A program made the translations under genes and the position numbers. The notes beneath the pieces were generated by a model that saw only the letters and a program-made list of their open reading frames with translations, did not search any database and was not told the DNA's origin. 63,354 nt of DNA from CAZICM01 sp964537685 (GTDB taxonomy: Bacteria; Myxococcota_A; Polyangia; Polyangiales; Polyangiaceae). Positions 50,396 through 59,354 of this stretch are shown here, piece after piece (the first letter of the stretch is position 1; each line of letters opens with the position of its first letter). The stretch lies in the NCBI GenBank assembly GCA_964537685.1, contig CAZICM010000053.1, positions 1 to 63,354 on the forward strand, given 5' to 3'.

Positions 50396-50765
50396 GCGGC
50401 TTGCCTATACAGGTCTATGTTCTGCGGCTTTATATGGCTGTGCATCGGATTCGGCGCCCGAGCCCGAGCCGGACATGGAAACACGGGGCGCCTTTGTGGC
50501 CATTCAGGGTTATAGCGACAAAGAGCCGATCACACTGCTGCGCACCTTGGACCGGCTCCGGCTTGAAAACTATACCTTGATGTTTTTTACGCTCTATGAC
50601 GTACACCCCTCCACCTTTAGCGAGGCCAGGGAAATGGCCAAAAGCCATCATATCAAAATACGCGAAGAAGTCTGGGTCGAAAACAAAGATATTGCCATAG
50701 CCATGCCTTATGAAATCGTTTGGTTCAGGACTTTGTCCGACGAAGAACTGGAGCGTGTTCCATGA
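50385..50765 (+). CDS. Small lipoprotein in the OmpA operon
   Basis: Start at ATG 50385 (CAGGAGTTCAAT before it), overlapping the previous stop. Signal MDFKRLAYTGLCSAALYGC with lipobox, then an acidic stretch and ~95 residues (FVAIQGYSDKEPITLLRTLD, SEAREMAKSHHIKIREEVWV) of mixed alpha/beta look. The stop overlaps the next start (ATGA). No family recognised. Confidence 0.72.
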   Translation: MDFKRLAYTGLCSAALYGCASDSAPEPEPDMETRGAFVAIQGYSDKEPITLLRTLDRLRLENYTLMFFTLYDVHPSTFSEAREMAKSHHIKIREEVWVENKDIAIAMPYEIVWFRTLSDEELERVP

Positions 50766-51241
50766 AGAGCCGGGCATTTATAATTGCGGGCGCTGCGGCG
50801 TTTATCGGACCATTTGCATGCACCAGGTATGCGGATATCCGCGATGAACCGGACGCCTCCTTGTTTGAAGGGCATACCCCGACCATTGAAGCGGGCGTAT
50901 TGCCTGAACTGGACGCGGGATTGAATTCGGACGCATATCCGGCATGCTTGGACAGACCCATGGGCAATTGTTATGGAACGCTCGATTTTCCCTGTGGATT
51001 TGTCTATTGGGCCAATACCGTCGCGGATAAGTGCCAAAAAGAAACGGGATGCAAAACCAATGGATGGCTACAAGTCACAATGAATCATGATGGATGTGTT
51101 TCATCGATAGCGATGGACGAGCCCAATCCCGAAATTGTAGCGTGTTTAATGGCAGAATTTGCGCCCGTCAACTGTCCGTGCAACGAAACGGAAACGACGC
51201 ATTTCTTCGGGCTGGGGAATACAGGCGTGTGCCCTAAATAA
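50762..51241 (+). CDS. Small Cys-containing lipoprotein in the OmpA operon
   Basis: Start at ATG 50762 inside ATGA of the previous stop. Signal MKSRAFIIAGAAAFIGPFAC (lipobox FAC), then about 140 residues with eight Cys in a spaced pattern (ACLDRPMGNCYGTLDFPCGF, KCQKETGCKTNG, GCVSSIAMDEPNPEIVACLM, NCPCNETE). Probably disulfide-bonded in the periplasm. It closes the four-gene operon and converges with the next gene, overlapping its end by eight bases. Confidence 0.72.
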   Translation: MKSRAFIIAGAAAFIGPFACTRYADIRDEPDASLFEGHTPTIEAGVLPELDAGLNSDAYPACLDRPMGNCYGTLDFPCGFVYWANTVADKCQKETGCKTNGWLQVTMNHDGCVSSIAMDEPNPEIVACLMAEFAPVNCPCNETETTHFFGLGNTGVCPK

Positions 51242-52265
51242 CCCGCCCCGTCTCCACCAAAAAATGCCCCGAAATATCAATCATCGCCGCGCTATATAGC
51301 TCGTCCCGCCCAAACCCAAGCGCTCCAAGCCAGGCTTGCGATTGAATCGTCACCCGCCCAAATAATGTCCGCGCCGGCAGCTTGCCATCATTTAAATTTG
51401 CCGTCCCCAATTCGTTCTTTACTTCGATATCCAATGTCTTTCCAAAAAAATTCGACCCGATATCAAAGCGCTCCGGCCCCAGCTTGTCCGCGTCCACCGC
51501 CAGCGGCGATAATTTGGATACCCCTTCTTCATCCGTCCGGATTAAATACCCTATCGGTAAATGTACCTCGGGCCCTATCTTCGCCGTCTCTAAATCAATG
51601 CCGTCTCTCATAATCAGCGCAATAAAACTCGGCTTCCCAGCCATCGGTACCGATGCCACAAAGACATACTCCGATAAACAATTGCCATAATGATGCGATA
51701 CCGTCCCAGCGGCCCGATCCGCCGTCAGCACCAATGGCATCTCCCGGTAATCCACCTGCACCGATAACGTCCCCGTATGCTCCGTCCTAGGATAGTCCGT
51801 CATCAATAGCTCTAGCTTCAGCGCCCGCCGGACTTCATCCCGCTTCTCCTCGTCAATGCGCTGTAAATGCTCTTCATAGGCTTCTAAAATCGCCTCTTCC
51901 GCCTTCTGCACAAGCGACGATTCCTTTAGCTCTACCCCGATATCAAAAGATAAATCAGGCGCCTCAAAAGCAATGCGCCCCTGCTCATCCATAAGCTGCA
52001 TCCGCCCCACATCCTGCTCAAACACCTCCACAGGCTCGTCCCTAAACTTCGAGGCCACCAACATCCCCGTCTCCGCATCCACCACCGCGCAGCGCAAAGT
52101 CCGCCGATCGATCTCAATGCCCCACACTTCATTCCGATCGGTACGGCTCAGCCCAAGAAACACATAGTACAGCCGCTCATCGTCGCCCCGCATCGAAAAC
52201 GTGTGCAGCGTGCGCTCGTAGGACAAATGACGCGCGGGCGTAAAAGTCTTCGTCTTCTTGCTCAT
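51234..52265 (-). CDS. Unrecognised 343-residue acidic protein beside vgrG
   Basis: No signal peptide and no transmembrane helix. Two similar-looking beta-rich halves (RLYYVFLGLSRTDRNEVWGI; EYVFVASVPMAGKPSFIALI) are separated by a charged helix (EEAILEAYEEHLQRIDEEKR). Divergent from the vgrG gene with a 119-base gap, so co-regulation with the effector module is possible. That gap contains a tandem CCTAAAAAGAT (52315 and 52326). Function unknown. Confidence 0.6.
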   Translation of the reverse strand: MSKKTKTFTPARHLSYERTLHTFSMRGDDERLYYVFLGLSRTDRNEVWGIEIDRRTLRCAVVDAETGMLVASKFRDEPVEVFEQDVGRMQLMDEQGRIAFEAPDLSFDIGVELKESSLVQKAEEAILEAYEEHLQRIDEEKRDEVRRALKLELLMTDYPRTEHTGTLSVQVDYREMPLVLTADRAAGTVSHHYGNCLSEYVFVASVPMAGKPSFIALIMRDGIDLETAKIGPEVHLPIGYLIRTDEEGVSKLSPLAVDADKLGPERFDIGSNFFGKTLDIEVKNELGTANLNDGKLPARTLFGRVTIQSQAWLGALGFGRDELYSAAMIDISGHFLVETGRVI

Positions 52266-52384
52266 GGTTTTGCCCTCTGTAGCCTACTTGCGCCGGGCCG
52301 TCGATAAAAAATATCCTAAAAAGATCCTAAAAAGATCCGCCGCGCTCTTGCCTTCTGCCCAGGCGTCTGGCACTGTCCCCCTCG

Positions 52385-53914
52385 ATGAACAATCCAGACT
52401 TCACCTTGGCTTGGGAAGGCGATGCCGCTCCGCCCTTTGAACAGCTTCAAGTCGTGGCTTTTCAGGGCAGCGATGCCATGTCGTCGCTCTATCGCTATGA
52501 GCTGACCCTCGCCGCGCTTTCGCCTTCACCGCTGGTGGAACCCGATACCATCGCCGGCACCCTGGCCGCACTGCGTATGTATACCCACGGCGAACCCAGC
52601 CTGCACATCGTGCATGGCCGTATCACCGAAGTCCGCGAGCTTTCCGCGCTGCCCCAGGGAATGCTCTATCAGGCCGTGATGCTTTCGCCTTTTGCTCAAA
52701 TGAATGGCCAAAAACAAAGGCGCGTGTTTGTCAACAATACACTGAGAGATATTATCCATAGCATGTTCGCGGCTTATTCAGATATCGAAGCCATAGCCGC
52801 AGACCAGCCCCTGCCCAGCCCCTCCAATGAATCTGCCTTCGCTCCGCCCAAACTACGCTATACCTACCGGCTCGGCCCCCAAACCAATATCGATCATCCA
52901 TCGGCCTATCTCCACTGCCGCCAGTGGGACGAAAGCGATTGGGCTTTTTTATTAAGGCTCCTCGCCCAAGAAGGTATCAGCGCGCATATCGAACAAAACG
53001 AGTCCACCGTGCTCTTGGTCTTCTCCAACAGCGACTCAGGCCGCCCCCGCCTCGCGCCATCAGCACCAGACCGCGAAATCCGAGCGGTGAGGGTAGGGGC
53101 GCGAATCGGCGGCGATACTGCACTGCGCCCCGCCTGGGGAGAAGGAAGCTCCCGATTGCTATCCGCAGGAACGATCTTTTCTATCGATGGCCTGGATGCG
53201 AGGTATAGCGGCGAATATCTAGCCACAAGCGTGCTTGTGCGCGGAGAACGCCCAGAACTTAAAGCCATGCTTCCCGATCCCAGTATCATTCCGTGGACAG
53301 GCGAAGCCTTTCGCGTCGAATTTGAAGCCCTTCGCCGGGGCAAGGCAGGCAAGCCCGATGAATCCAACTATAGGCCCGCTCCACCCCCGCTTCCGTTCAC
53401 CCCTCCCCAAGAATCCATTGGAACCCACCGCGAAGAATTCACCGGACTACACCGCACAGCCCTTATCGGCGGCCATAACAATGAACTTATCGCCGGCAAC
53501 GAATCCCGGAACCTAGGAGGCCATCAATCACTATCCGTAGGCAGCCATCAATCGATCGATATCGGCGGAAGACAATCGATCCGCGTCGGCGGACCATCCG
53601 AACAAAGCTCGGCCCAATCCCAAACCTTTCAAGCCCCGGCCCAGCGCTTCACAGCCGAAGGCGAACAGCGCTTTGAAGCCCAGGATTGCTCGATTCAGGC
53701 ATCCAAAGCCAAACTCATCTCAGGCCGCCTCGATATCTCCGCCACCGGAGAAATCCACCTCGAATCAGCCCAGCTCGAAATCAAAGGCGGACCCGTCATC
53801 ATCAGCGGAGGCGATATCACCATCACAGGCGGTAAAGTCATGCTCGGCGCCGGCGAAGTCAGTATGCAAGGCATGAAAGTCGAAGTGACCGGCGGACTCA
53901 TCAAATTAAATTGA
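52385..53914 (+). CDS. vgrG: VgrG spike protein lacking the gp5 OB-fold region
   Basis: Type VI-like spike tip of 509 residues; full-length VgrG proteins usually exceed 600. Residues ~1-300 are the gp27-like part (LQVVAFQGSDAMSSLYRYEL, PSAYLHCRQWDESDWAFLLR-type LLAQEGI signature). Where VgrG normally has a gp5 OB domain with the DEYGRVKVQF motif, there is only a Pro-rich spacer (YRPAPPPLPFTPPQESIG). The rest is the beta-helix needle with short repeats (GLHRTALIGGHNNELIAGNE, VGSHQSIDIGGRQSIRVGG, GEVSMQGMKVEVTGGLIKLN). It faces a truncated Rhs gene tail-to-tail and belongs to an effector module; no core T6SS genes are in the window. Confidence 0.82.
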   Translation: MNNPDFTLAWEGDAAPPFEQLQVVAFQGSDAMSSLYRYELTLAALSPSPLVEPDTIAGTLAALRMYTHGEPSLHIVHGRITEVRELSALPQGMLYQAVMLSPFAQMNGQKQRRVFVNNTLRDIIHSMFAAYSDIEAIAADQPLPSPSNESAFAPPKLRYTYRLGPQTNIDHPSAYLHCRQWDESDWAFLLRLLAQEGISAHIEQNESTVLLVFSNSDSGRPRLAPSAPDREIRAVRVGARIGGDTALRPAWGEGSSRLLSAGTIFSIDGLDARYSGEYLATSVLVRGERPELKAMLPDPSIIPWTGEAFRVEFEALRRGKAGKPDESNYRPAPPPLPFTPPQESIGTHREEFTGLHRTALIGGHNNELIAGNESRNLGGHQSLSVGSHQSIDIGGRQSIRVGGPSEQSSAQSQTFQAPAQRFTAEGEQRFEAQDCSIQASKAKLISGRLDISATGEIHLESAQLEIKGGPVIISGGDITITGGKVMLGAGEVSMQGMKVEVTGGLIKLN

Positions 53915-55429
53915 ATACGCCGCCGATGCCTTTACTTCCCGAATCCCATAAGCCGCATCCATCGCATATATCACCGTCTTCCCCAGCGAATCGGTGACAT
54001 AGCTTAAACGCCCGGCTTTATCATAATCGATAACATCATCATAGCTACCGGCACTGTCCCACGCCCGCATGCAATAGGCATCCGGCCCCCGGCCATCATA
54101 GCCAAAATAAAACGAAATCCCCGCCGAATCCGTCTCCCTCACCAGCAAATGCGAAGCGTATTCATAGATCGTCCTCGCTCCCCGCATATCCACCGCCTCT
54201 ATCAAATCCCCCTCCGCCGAATAGCTAAAACGCTTCTCCATCAGCACCTCGCCGCCCGCTTCCCGCGTAAGCACCGCCCCCACCATCCTATCCCGCCCAT
54301 CATAGGCAAAACGCAAGAGCCCACCCCCCTCATCCCGCGCCCAGCGCAAAAGCCCCCGCTCATCATAATGCAATTCAAGCCCAGGCCCAGTACGCGGCTT
54401 CCTCCACAATAAACGGCTATGCTGTACCCGATCCCCCTTCACCGGACCAAAACGCCGAACACTCCCATCCGCCCGCTCCAACTCCCATTGCATCGGCCCC
54501 AACCGCCGAAGCGTTATCCGATGATGCGAATCCATCCAACTCTCCCCCACCGCCGGCTCCCGCCCGTCCATCTCAAAGGTGTCCAGCTCCAGCTCCCGCC
54601 CATCCTCCGCCCAATACACCACACGCCCAGGCTCCACCCACAAACGCTCGTCCAGCGAATGCGTCCACCCATAGCCCAACGCGCTCTCCCGATAACAAAA
54701 GGCCGAAATATAATGCCTATCAAATATAGCTCCGCCCTCGCCCAAATCCCGCGCCCTCAAACACACCCGGCCCGTGGCAATATCTACTCCATGCCCCCTC
54801 AATGTACAAGCTTCCCTGGCCACCAAATTCCGAACCCGCGCCCGCTTCATACGCCCCACCCATTGCCTCAAGGGATCGGCATGCCAGCGAAGCTTCATCG
54901 GCCCCAGCCCCGCCCCATCCGCCTCCACTCCTTCCACCGTCTCTTCCCCGCTCACCAACACCGGCATCCCCTTGGGAATCGGAACAATATAGGCCGATGG
55001 CAAACGCTCGGGCTCCGAACACGATAAAACACTATCCCCCGAACGGCATAGCGCCGCCCCCATCACCCGAATCTTCGCCGAACCCCGATCCAACAAAGCA
55101 TCGCCCGGCGGAGGCAAAACCATTGGCCCAGACTTATCCGGCAACGAGGCCCACTCCGTTCCAGGCGCCACAATAAAATGAGGCAATAGAAAGCAATTCC
55201 TCGCTTCCATCCCCACCGTCGCCACAGGCATATTGTGAATCAACACCAATCCCGCAGAAGTACCTTCACCCTCCGGCTCCCTCGGCATTAAAGCGTCCAA
55301 TCCAGCCAAAGGATCGAAAATCAAACCAATAAAAGGATGCGGAAAGGGCAGGGGATCGTTCTTCAACAACAAACGCTCCGCATGAATATCCACCCCAATC
55401 ACCAAATCAAACCATGTACTCGCCTGCAT
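53906..55429 (-). CDS. Truncated Rhs protein: PAAR-like N-terminus, DUF6531, few YD repeats
   Basis: Start at ATG 55429, directly behind the upstream stop (TAGGATG). The 507-residue product begins with a PAAR-like spike-tip domain (LVIGVDIHAERLLLKNDPLP, GSAKIRVMGAALCRSGDSVL), followed at ~200 by DUF6531 (REACTLRGHGVDIATGRVCL) and only a handful of YD-type repeats (YDERGLLRWARDEGGGLLRF; YDKAGRLSYVTDSLGKTVIY). Normal Rhs proteins continue for about a thousand residues and end in a DPxGL-marked toxin tip. This one stops at VKASAAYSI, and its stop codon lies in the 3' end of vgrG, overlapping by nine bases. It probably lost its core by deletion. Confidence 0.8.
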   Translation of the reverse strand: MQASTWFDLVIGVDIHAERLLLKNDPLPFPHPFIGLIFDPLAGLDALMPREPEGEGTSAGLVLIHNMPVATVGMEARNCFLLPHFIVAPGTEWASLPDKSGPMVLPPPGDALLDRGSAKIRVMGAALCRSGDSVLSCSEPERLPSAYIVPIPKGMPVLVSGEETVEGVEADGAGLGPMKLRWHADPLRQWVGRMKRARVRNLVAREACTLRGHGVDIATGRVCLRARDLGEGGAIFDRHYISAFCYRESALGYGWTHSLDERLWVEPGRVVYWAEDGRELELDTFEMDGREPAVGESWMDSHHRITLRRLGPMQWELERADGSVRRFGPVKGDRVQHSRLLWRKPRTGPGLELHYDERGLLRWARDEGGGLLRFAYDGRDRMVGAVLTREAGGEVLMEKRFSYSAEGDLIEAVDMRGARTIYEYASHLLVRETDSAGISFYFGYDGRGPDAYCMRAWDSAGSYDDVIDYDKAGRLSYVTDSLGKTVIYAMDAAYGIREVKASAAYSI

Positions 55430-55430
55430 C

Positions 55431-56546
55431 CTAGGCCCCCTTTCCCGGATTCGATTGCCCTCCAAACGCCTCCATGCACCGAACCATCTCGAGCACAGCC
55501 CCCCTCGCCATCACCGCCTGCGCCTCAAGCCCCGGGTATTTTCCCAGATGCGCCTGCTCCTCCGCTAGACCATAGTGATTCATCGCCTGCTGTAGATCAT
55601 TCGCCCCCACACAATAGGCCCCCAGCACCATCTCCATTAAAATACGCCCCCGCGCTTCCCCCGCCTCTTCACATAACGCAATCGCCCGCGCCTGAATCTC
55701 CAACGCCTCATCCAGACGCCGCTCTCTCATCGCCCGCGCCGCCCCCAGCACCGCCCCGCTTAGCTTTCGCCCAAACGCCCCCGCCAAAGGCTCCACCAGC
55801 CCTTCCTGCTGAAGCTGAGCATCGACTTCTTCGATATTGACATGAGGAAAATCACTCCGCGAAGGAGGCACAACCCCGGCCGGCCATGCCGCCCCCACCC
55901 GGCCAGGCCCCGACAGCAAAGGATGAGCGCTCTCCATCGCCCCAAGCAACGATAACAGCTCCGCCTTCGCTTCCCCCTCATCCTCGGCACATACCACCCG
56001 CAGCGCCGCACCCCGCGAAAGAAGCCCCGAAAGCGCTCCACCCTCCGCATCGATCAGCACAAAACGCACCGGCAATAGCTCGTTCTTCTCCATCAGCCAA
56101 GCCAATTGCCGCACAAACGCCGCCGGCGCCTGAAGACGCCCCGGCGCCACAATCGCCACCAAACCATCATGCCAAGGAGCCCTCGCAAATAAAAGCTGCT
56201 CCAATTGCAGCGCCACCGCCCTTAAACCATCCCCCACCCCAGGCGCCGCAGGCAACGAAGGCAACGACACCCCCGCCTTCTCCATCGCCAGCATCCGGCT
56301 TTCATGCTGAGCCCGAAGCCGGAATACCCCCTCGCCCCAAGCCTCCGTCCCCTCCCCAAATACCCCCTCCAACACCACAAAAGGACTAGGATTATCGGGA
56401 TGCAACTCGCCCGAACGGCACAGCCGAATCACCGGACCCCGAAGCGAAGGCGTCGTCTCAACATACAAAAGCCTCGCCTCCCTGGCCCTCACAAACCAGG
56501 ACAGCGTATCCGCAAGCCCTCTCAAGGCTTTGATATAAGCCTCCAC
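55431..56546 (-). CDS. TPR-type adaptor in the Rhs module
   Basis: A 371-residue protein starting four bases after the DUF2169 gene's stop and ending just before the Rhs start. The N-terminal ~200 residues are alpha/beta, with a possible ATPase-like look (DGLVAIVAPGRLQAPAAFVR) but no clear P-loop. The C-terminal ~110 residues are tetratricopeptide helices (RRLDEALEIQARAIALCEEA, NDLQQAMNHYGLAEEQAHLG). Position suggests a chaperone or adaptor loading the Rhs effector onto the spike; this is inference. Confidence 0.68.
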   Translation of the reverse strand: MEAYIKALRGLADTLSWFVRAREARLLYVETTPSLRGPVIRLCRSGELHPDNPSPFVVLEGVFGEGTEAWGEGVFRLRAQHESRMLAMEKAGVSLPSLPAAPGVGDGLRAVALQLEQLLFARAPWHDGLVAIVAPGRLQAPAAFVRQLAWLMEKNELLPVRFVLIDAEGGALSGLLSRGAALRVVCAEDEGEAKAELLSLLGAMESAHPLLSGPGRVGAAWPAGVVPPSRSDFPHVNIEEVDAQLQQEGLVEPLAGAFGRKLSGAVLGAARAMRERRLDEALEIQARAIALCEEAGEARGRILMEMVLGAYCVGANDLQQAMNHYGLAEEQAHLGKYPGLEAQAVMARGAVLEMVRCMEAFGGQSNPGKGA

Positions 56547-56549
56547 AAA

Positions 56550-58355
56550 CTATTCCTTCCGGCGCTCCGAAGCCAGCGCCGACGACAGCTCGGCCGCCAT
56601 ATGAACATCCATTGCACAGCGCTTTGTCCAATAACGCAACACAGGCATCAGCGAAGCCCGGTGAAGCCCCATCGAATGAAGCACTTCTTGAACATTGTCC
56701 CGCTCCATCCCCACCAACAAGGCCGCGAAATCCGAAAGAAGCAGCGGACCCCGCAAAGGTCCCAGCGCCTCCACATAAGCCGCATCATAACGCTCCCTCA
56801 GACGACCCTGCCCACACTTCGCCTCATGCTCGGATTCTCGGGCAAAACTCTCCCTCCAGTCTTCCAGCTCATCGAAGGTCACTTCCCCGGCGCTTAAAAT
56901 ATCGGGCAAGGGCCTTCTTTGTTCGGCGATTTCCGCATCGAGCGAAGCCAGCTTAACGACAAAACCTTCCGATTCCAGCCCCGGAGGAGGCAGCGTGGGC
57001 GGCGCAGGGGGAGGGGGAGGTGGTGGAATGGTGGCAGGCGCGGCGATAGGAACAACGGGAAGGGGAGGAGGCGGAGGTGGAAGGGTCCCCGGCGCCCTTA
57101 CAGGCAAAGGAGGAGGCGGAACCGTACCCGGAGCCGTTACAGGCAATGGAGAGGGCAAAGGTGGAGGCGAAACCGTACCCGCCGAGGGCAAAGGAAGAGG
57201 AGGAGGCACCGTCTTGGGCCTGGGAGGCAAAGGAATATCCGCCGCCTGCTCGGGAAAAGGCATCGTCTTCGATAAATCCTCGGGCTCCGGCTGCGTAGGC
57301 ATCACCGGCATCACCGGCAAAGGCCCCGTCTTCTTTCGCATGTCCAATTCAGTCGCCGCAAATGCAGGCGGCACAGCCACCGAAGGCAAAGCCTCCAGCG
57401 TAATCTCCACATGCCCCTCTTCCTCGGCATACGCCAAAGGCAATGCCCCCCGGAACACCAAAGAACATGTCCCCATATCCGTATCTATTACCAAGGTATC
57501 ACAGCGAAGCCTCAACGGATACTCGGGCACATTCGGCTTACGCACCAAAGCCTTTGGCTTCTGAAGTGCCAGCTTCGTCACCAGCCAATTATGCTCCGCA
57601 TGCAAATGAATCAGCGAAATCGTCTCATTCCCCTCAAACTCCGGCAGCCCCAAATCGGCCGGCGCCGCATTAAAATACGCCGCATCCATATCCCCAGGCA
57701 AAGGCCGCGACGACCAGCGCATCGCATCCCACCCAAAGGCATATTGCTTTAAACGGCTCTCCCGCTCAGGCCATGTCGGCGCAATAGGCCCAAACCCCAC
57801 CACCCCAATACGATCGAAAGGAGAAGTCAGCGATATACCCGGCGGCTGAAAATTGGGCACAGGCCGCAACCCCTCCGCATTCACAGGCGAAGGCGAAGGA
57901 ATACCCACCGGATTGTTGGTATCGGGCCCCCCACTACAGCGCTCCCAGCGAATCGGCATCGCCGCAAACGAATTCTCCACCAACAACTTCCCCGCCTGAT
58001 TCCAAAAACGATCGGCCCATACCTCAATCGACTTATGAATATTCCCAATCGACAGCGAAGCGATAAGCGAAGGCACCGGATGCTGCTTCGAATGCACATG
58101 ACCAAGCACAATCACATCCACATATCGCTTAAAAGGAACGGCATCGCCGGGCACCAATAAACTGCCTTCGCCCACGCCGCCCACCCAAATATCCTCCATC
58201 ACCAGCGGCTTTTGCATCGAAGCGGGCGCCAAAAACGACTGCCCCGGCGCAAGCAAATAGGTCGCCTTGCAAAACACCGTAAACATCCAGGCATCGGCCC
58301 TGGGACGCCATAACAAAGAACCCGCCGGAATTGGGCCATGGCTTTTCACATCCAT
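56550..58355 (-). CDS. DUF2169 effector-adaptor protein with Pro-rich region
   Basis: Start at ATG 58355, 11 bases after the SDR stop; the longer frame overlaps the SDR gene. DUF2169 proteins accompany VgrG/PAAR/Rhs effectors as adaptors. Residues ~1-290 match that family (MFTVFCKATYLLAPGQSFLA, KRYVDVIVLGHVHSKQHPVP, PIAPTWPERESRLKQYAFGW). A ~100-residue segment at ~360-460 is almost only Pro, Leu, Thr, Ala and Val (PPPLPLPSAGTVSPPPLPSP, TIPPPPPPPAPPTLPPP) and is probably disordered. The C-terminal ~120 residues form a separate helical domain (TFDELEDWRESFARESEHEA). Confidence 0.82.
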   Translation of the reverse strand: MDVKSHGPIPAGSLLWRPRADAWMFTVFCKATYLLAPGQSFLAPASMQKPLVMEDIWVGGVGEGSLLVPGDAVPFKRYVDVIVLGHVHSKQHPVPSLIASLSIGNIHKSIEVWADRFWNQAGKLLVENSFAAMPIRWERCSGGPDTNNPVGIPSPSPVNAEGLRPVPNFQPPGISLTSPFDRIGVVGFGPIAPTWPERESRLKQYAFGWDAMRWSSRPLPGDMDAAYFNAAPADLGLPEFEGNETISLIHLHAEHNWLVTKLALQKPKALVRKPNVPEYPLRLRCDTLVIDTDMGTCSLVFRGALPLAYAEEEGHVEITLEALPSVAVPPAFAATELDMRKKTGPLPVMPVMPTQPEPEDLSKTMPFPEQAADIPLPPRPKTVPPPLPLPSAGTVSPPPLPSPLPVTAPGTVPPPPLPVRAPGTLPPPPPPLPVVPIAAPATIPPPPPPPAPPTLPPPGLESEGFVVKLASLDAEIAEQRRPLPDILSAGEVTFDELEDWRESFARESEHEAKCGQGRLRERYDAAYVEALGPLRGPLLLSDFAALLVGMERDNVQEVLHSMGLHRASLMPVLRYWTKRCAMDVHMAAELSSALASERRKE

Positions 58356-58366
58356 AACAACACCCG

Positions 58367-59098
58367 CTATAGTAAATGTTCGCCGCCGTCCAATAAAATC
58401 AACTGCCCCGTCATCGAAGGCGACTCTAGAATAAAGCGCGCACAGCGGCCAATTTCCCAAGGCGTCGTTCCCGCCTTCAAGGGCAGCGTCTTGTAATGCT
58501 CCTCAAAACGCCTCGCCATCTCTTCATCGTTGGGCAAAGTCCTCCCCGGCCCAATCGCATTCACCCGAATCCCCATCGGCGCCAGCGAAAGCGCAAGCGT
58601 TTGCGTCAGCGTCCACAACCCGGCCTTGCTTAACGAATAGGAAATATAATGCCCCGTCATATTCACCACCCGCTGATCCAGCACATTGATAATACATCGC
58701 CGCATATCCTGCGGAGCATCCTGACGGGCAAAAGCCTGACACAAAACAAAAGGCCCCCACATATTCACATCCAAATGCTTAAGCCAACTCTCCCGCGTCA
58801 CAGAAAGCGCTTCATCCCGCTCAAACACACTCGCATTATTCACCAAGCCCAACAGCGGCCCAAACACCTCGCCCGCCTCCGCAATCAACTCCCGGGCCTC
58901 ATCTTCCAGCGCCAAATTGGCCCGCAGAGCCACCGCCGCCCCCCCCGCCTCCCGAATCTCGTCGACCAGCGCAAACGCCTCGGCCTCCGACTGAAAAAAA
59001 TGCACCACCACCGAATACCCGGCCCTCGCAAGCTCCAGCGCAATCGCCCGGCCAATGCGCCTCGCCGCACCCGTCACCACCACCGCACCCTGATTCAT
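58367..59098 (-). CDS. Short-chain dehydrogenase, pteridine-reductase (FolM)-like
   Basis: Start at ATG 59098 (MNQGAVVVTGAARRIGRAIA); an in-frame ATG six codons earlier is possible. The NADP-loop TGAARRIG is the T-G-x3-R-x-G motif of pteridine reductases rather than the TGxxxGIG of FabG. The active site is kept: Asn in VNNASVFERDE and YSLSKAGLWTLTQTLALSL, with VNAIGPGRTLPND and LILLDGGEHLL at the C-terminus. Substrate is likely a pterin or small carbonyl compound. Its place at the head of the DUF2169-Rhs run is probably chance co-transcription. Confidence 0.85.
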   Translation of the reverse strand: MNQGAVVVTGAARRIGRAIALELARAGYSVVVHFFQSEAEAFALVDEIREAGGAAVALRANLALEDEARELIAEAGEVFGPLLGLVNNASVFERDEALSVTRESWLKHLDVNMWGPFVLCQAFARQDAPQDMRRCIINVLDQRVVNMTGHYISYSLSKAGLWTLTQTLALSLAPMGIRVNAIGPGRTLPNDEEMARRFEEHYKTLPLKAGTTPWEIGRCARFILESPSMTGQLILLDGGEHLL

Positions 59099-59354
59099 AG
59101 CCCCCGCCTCATACATCAACCCCAACCGCCCATCCAACAAAACAAACAAAAAAACGCCCATGGTCCGCCGATCCCCCATGTCCTGGATCAACCCCGCACC
59201 GGACCCATACACCTTCCACCCCACAACCCCCGATGTAAAAGCCAAAACACAAATCCCGGCATCGGCACACCACCGCCCAAAGGGATGGCACGCGCCATGC
59301 TCAACCTCGACCCATCGAAACTGGCAACCCCGCATGGAAAGGACGACACCCATC

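Noticed and set aside
54149..55027. Long frames antisense to the Rhs gene, rich in Pro, Arg and His
   Set aside because: Shadow of a GC-skewed real gene; repeats of the Rhs protein are clear on the other strand.
56890..57564. Gly/Arg-rich plus-strand frames opposite the DUF2169 gene
   Set aside because: They are the complement of the Pro-rich coding segment and have no independent support.
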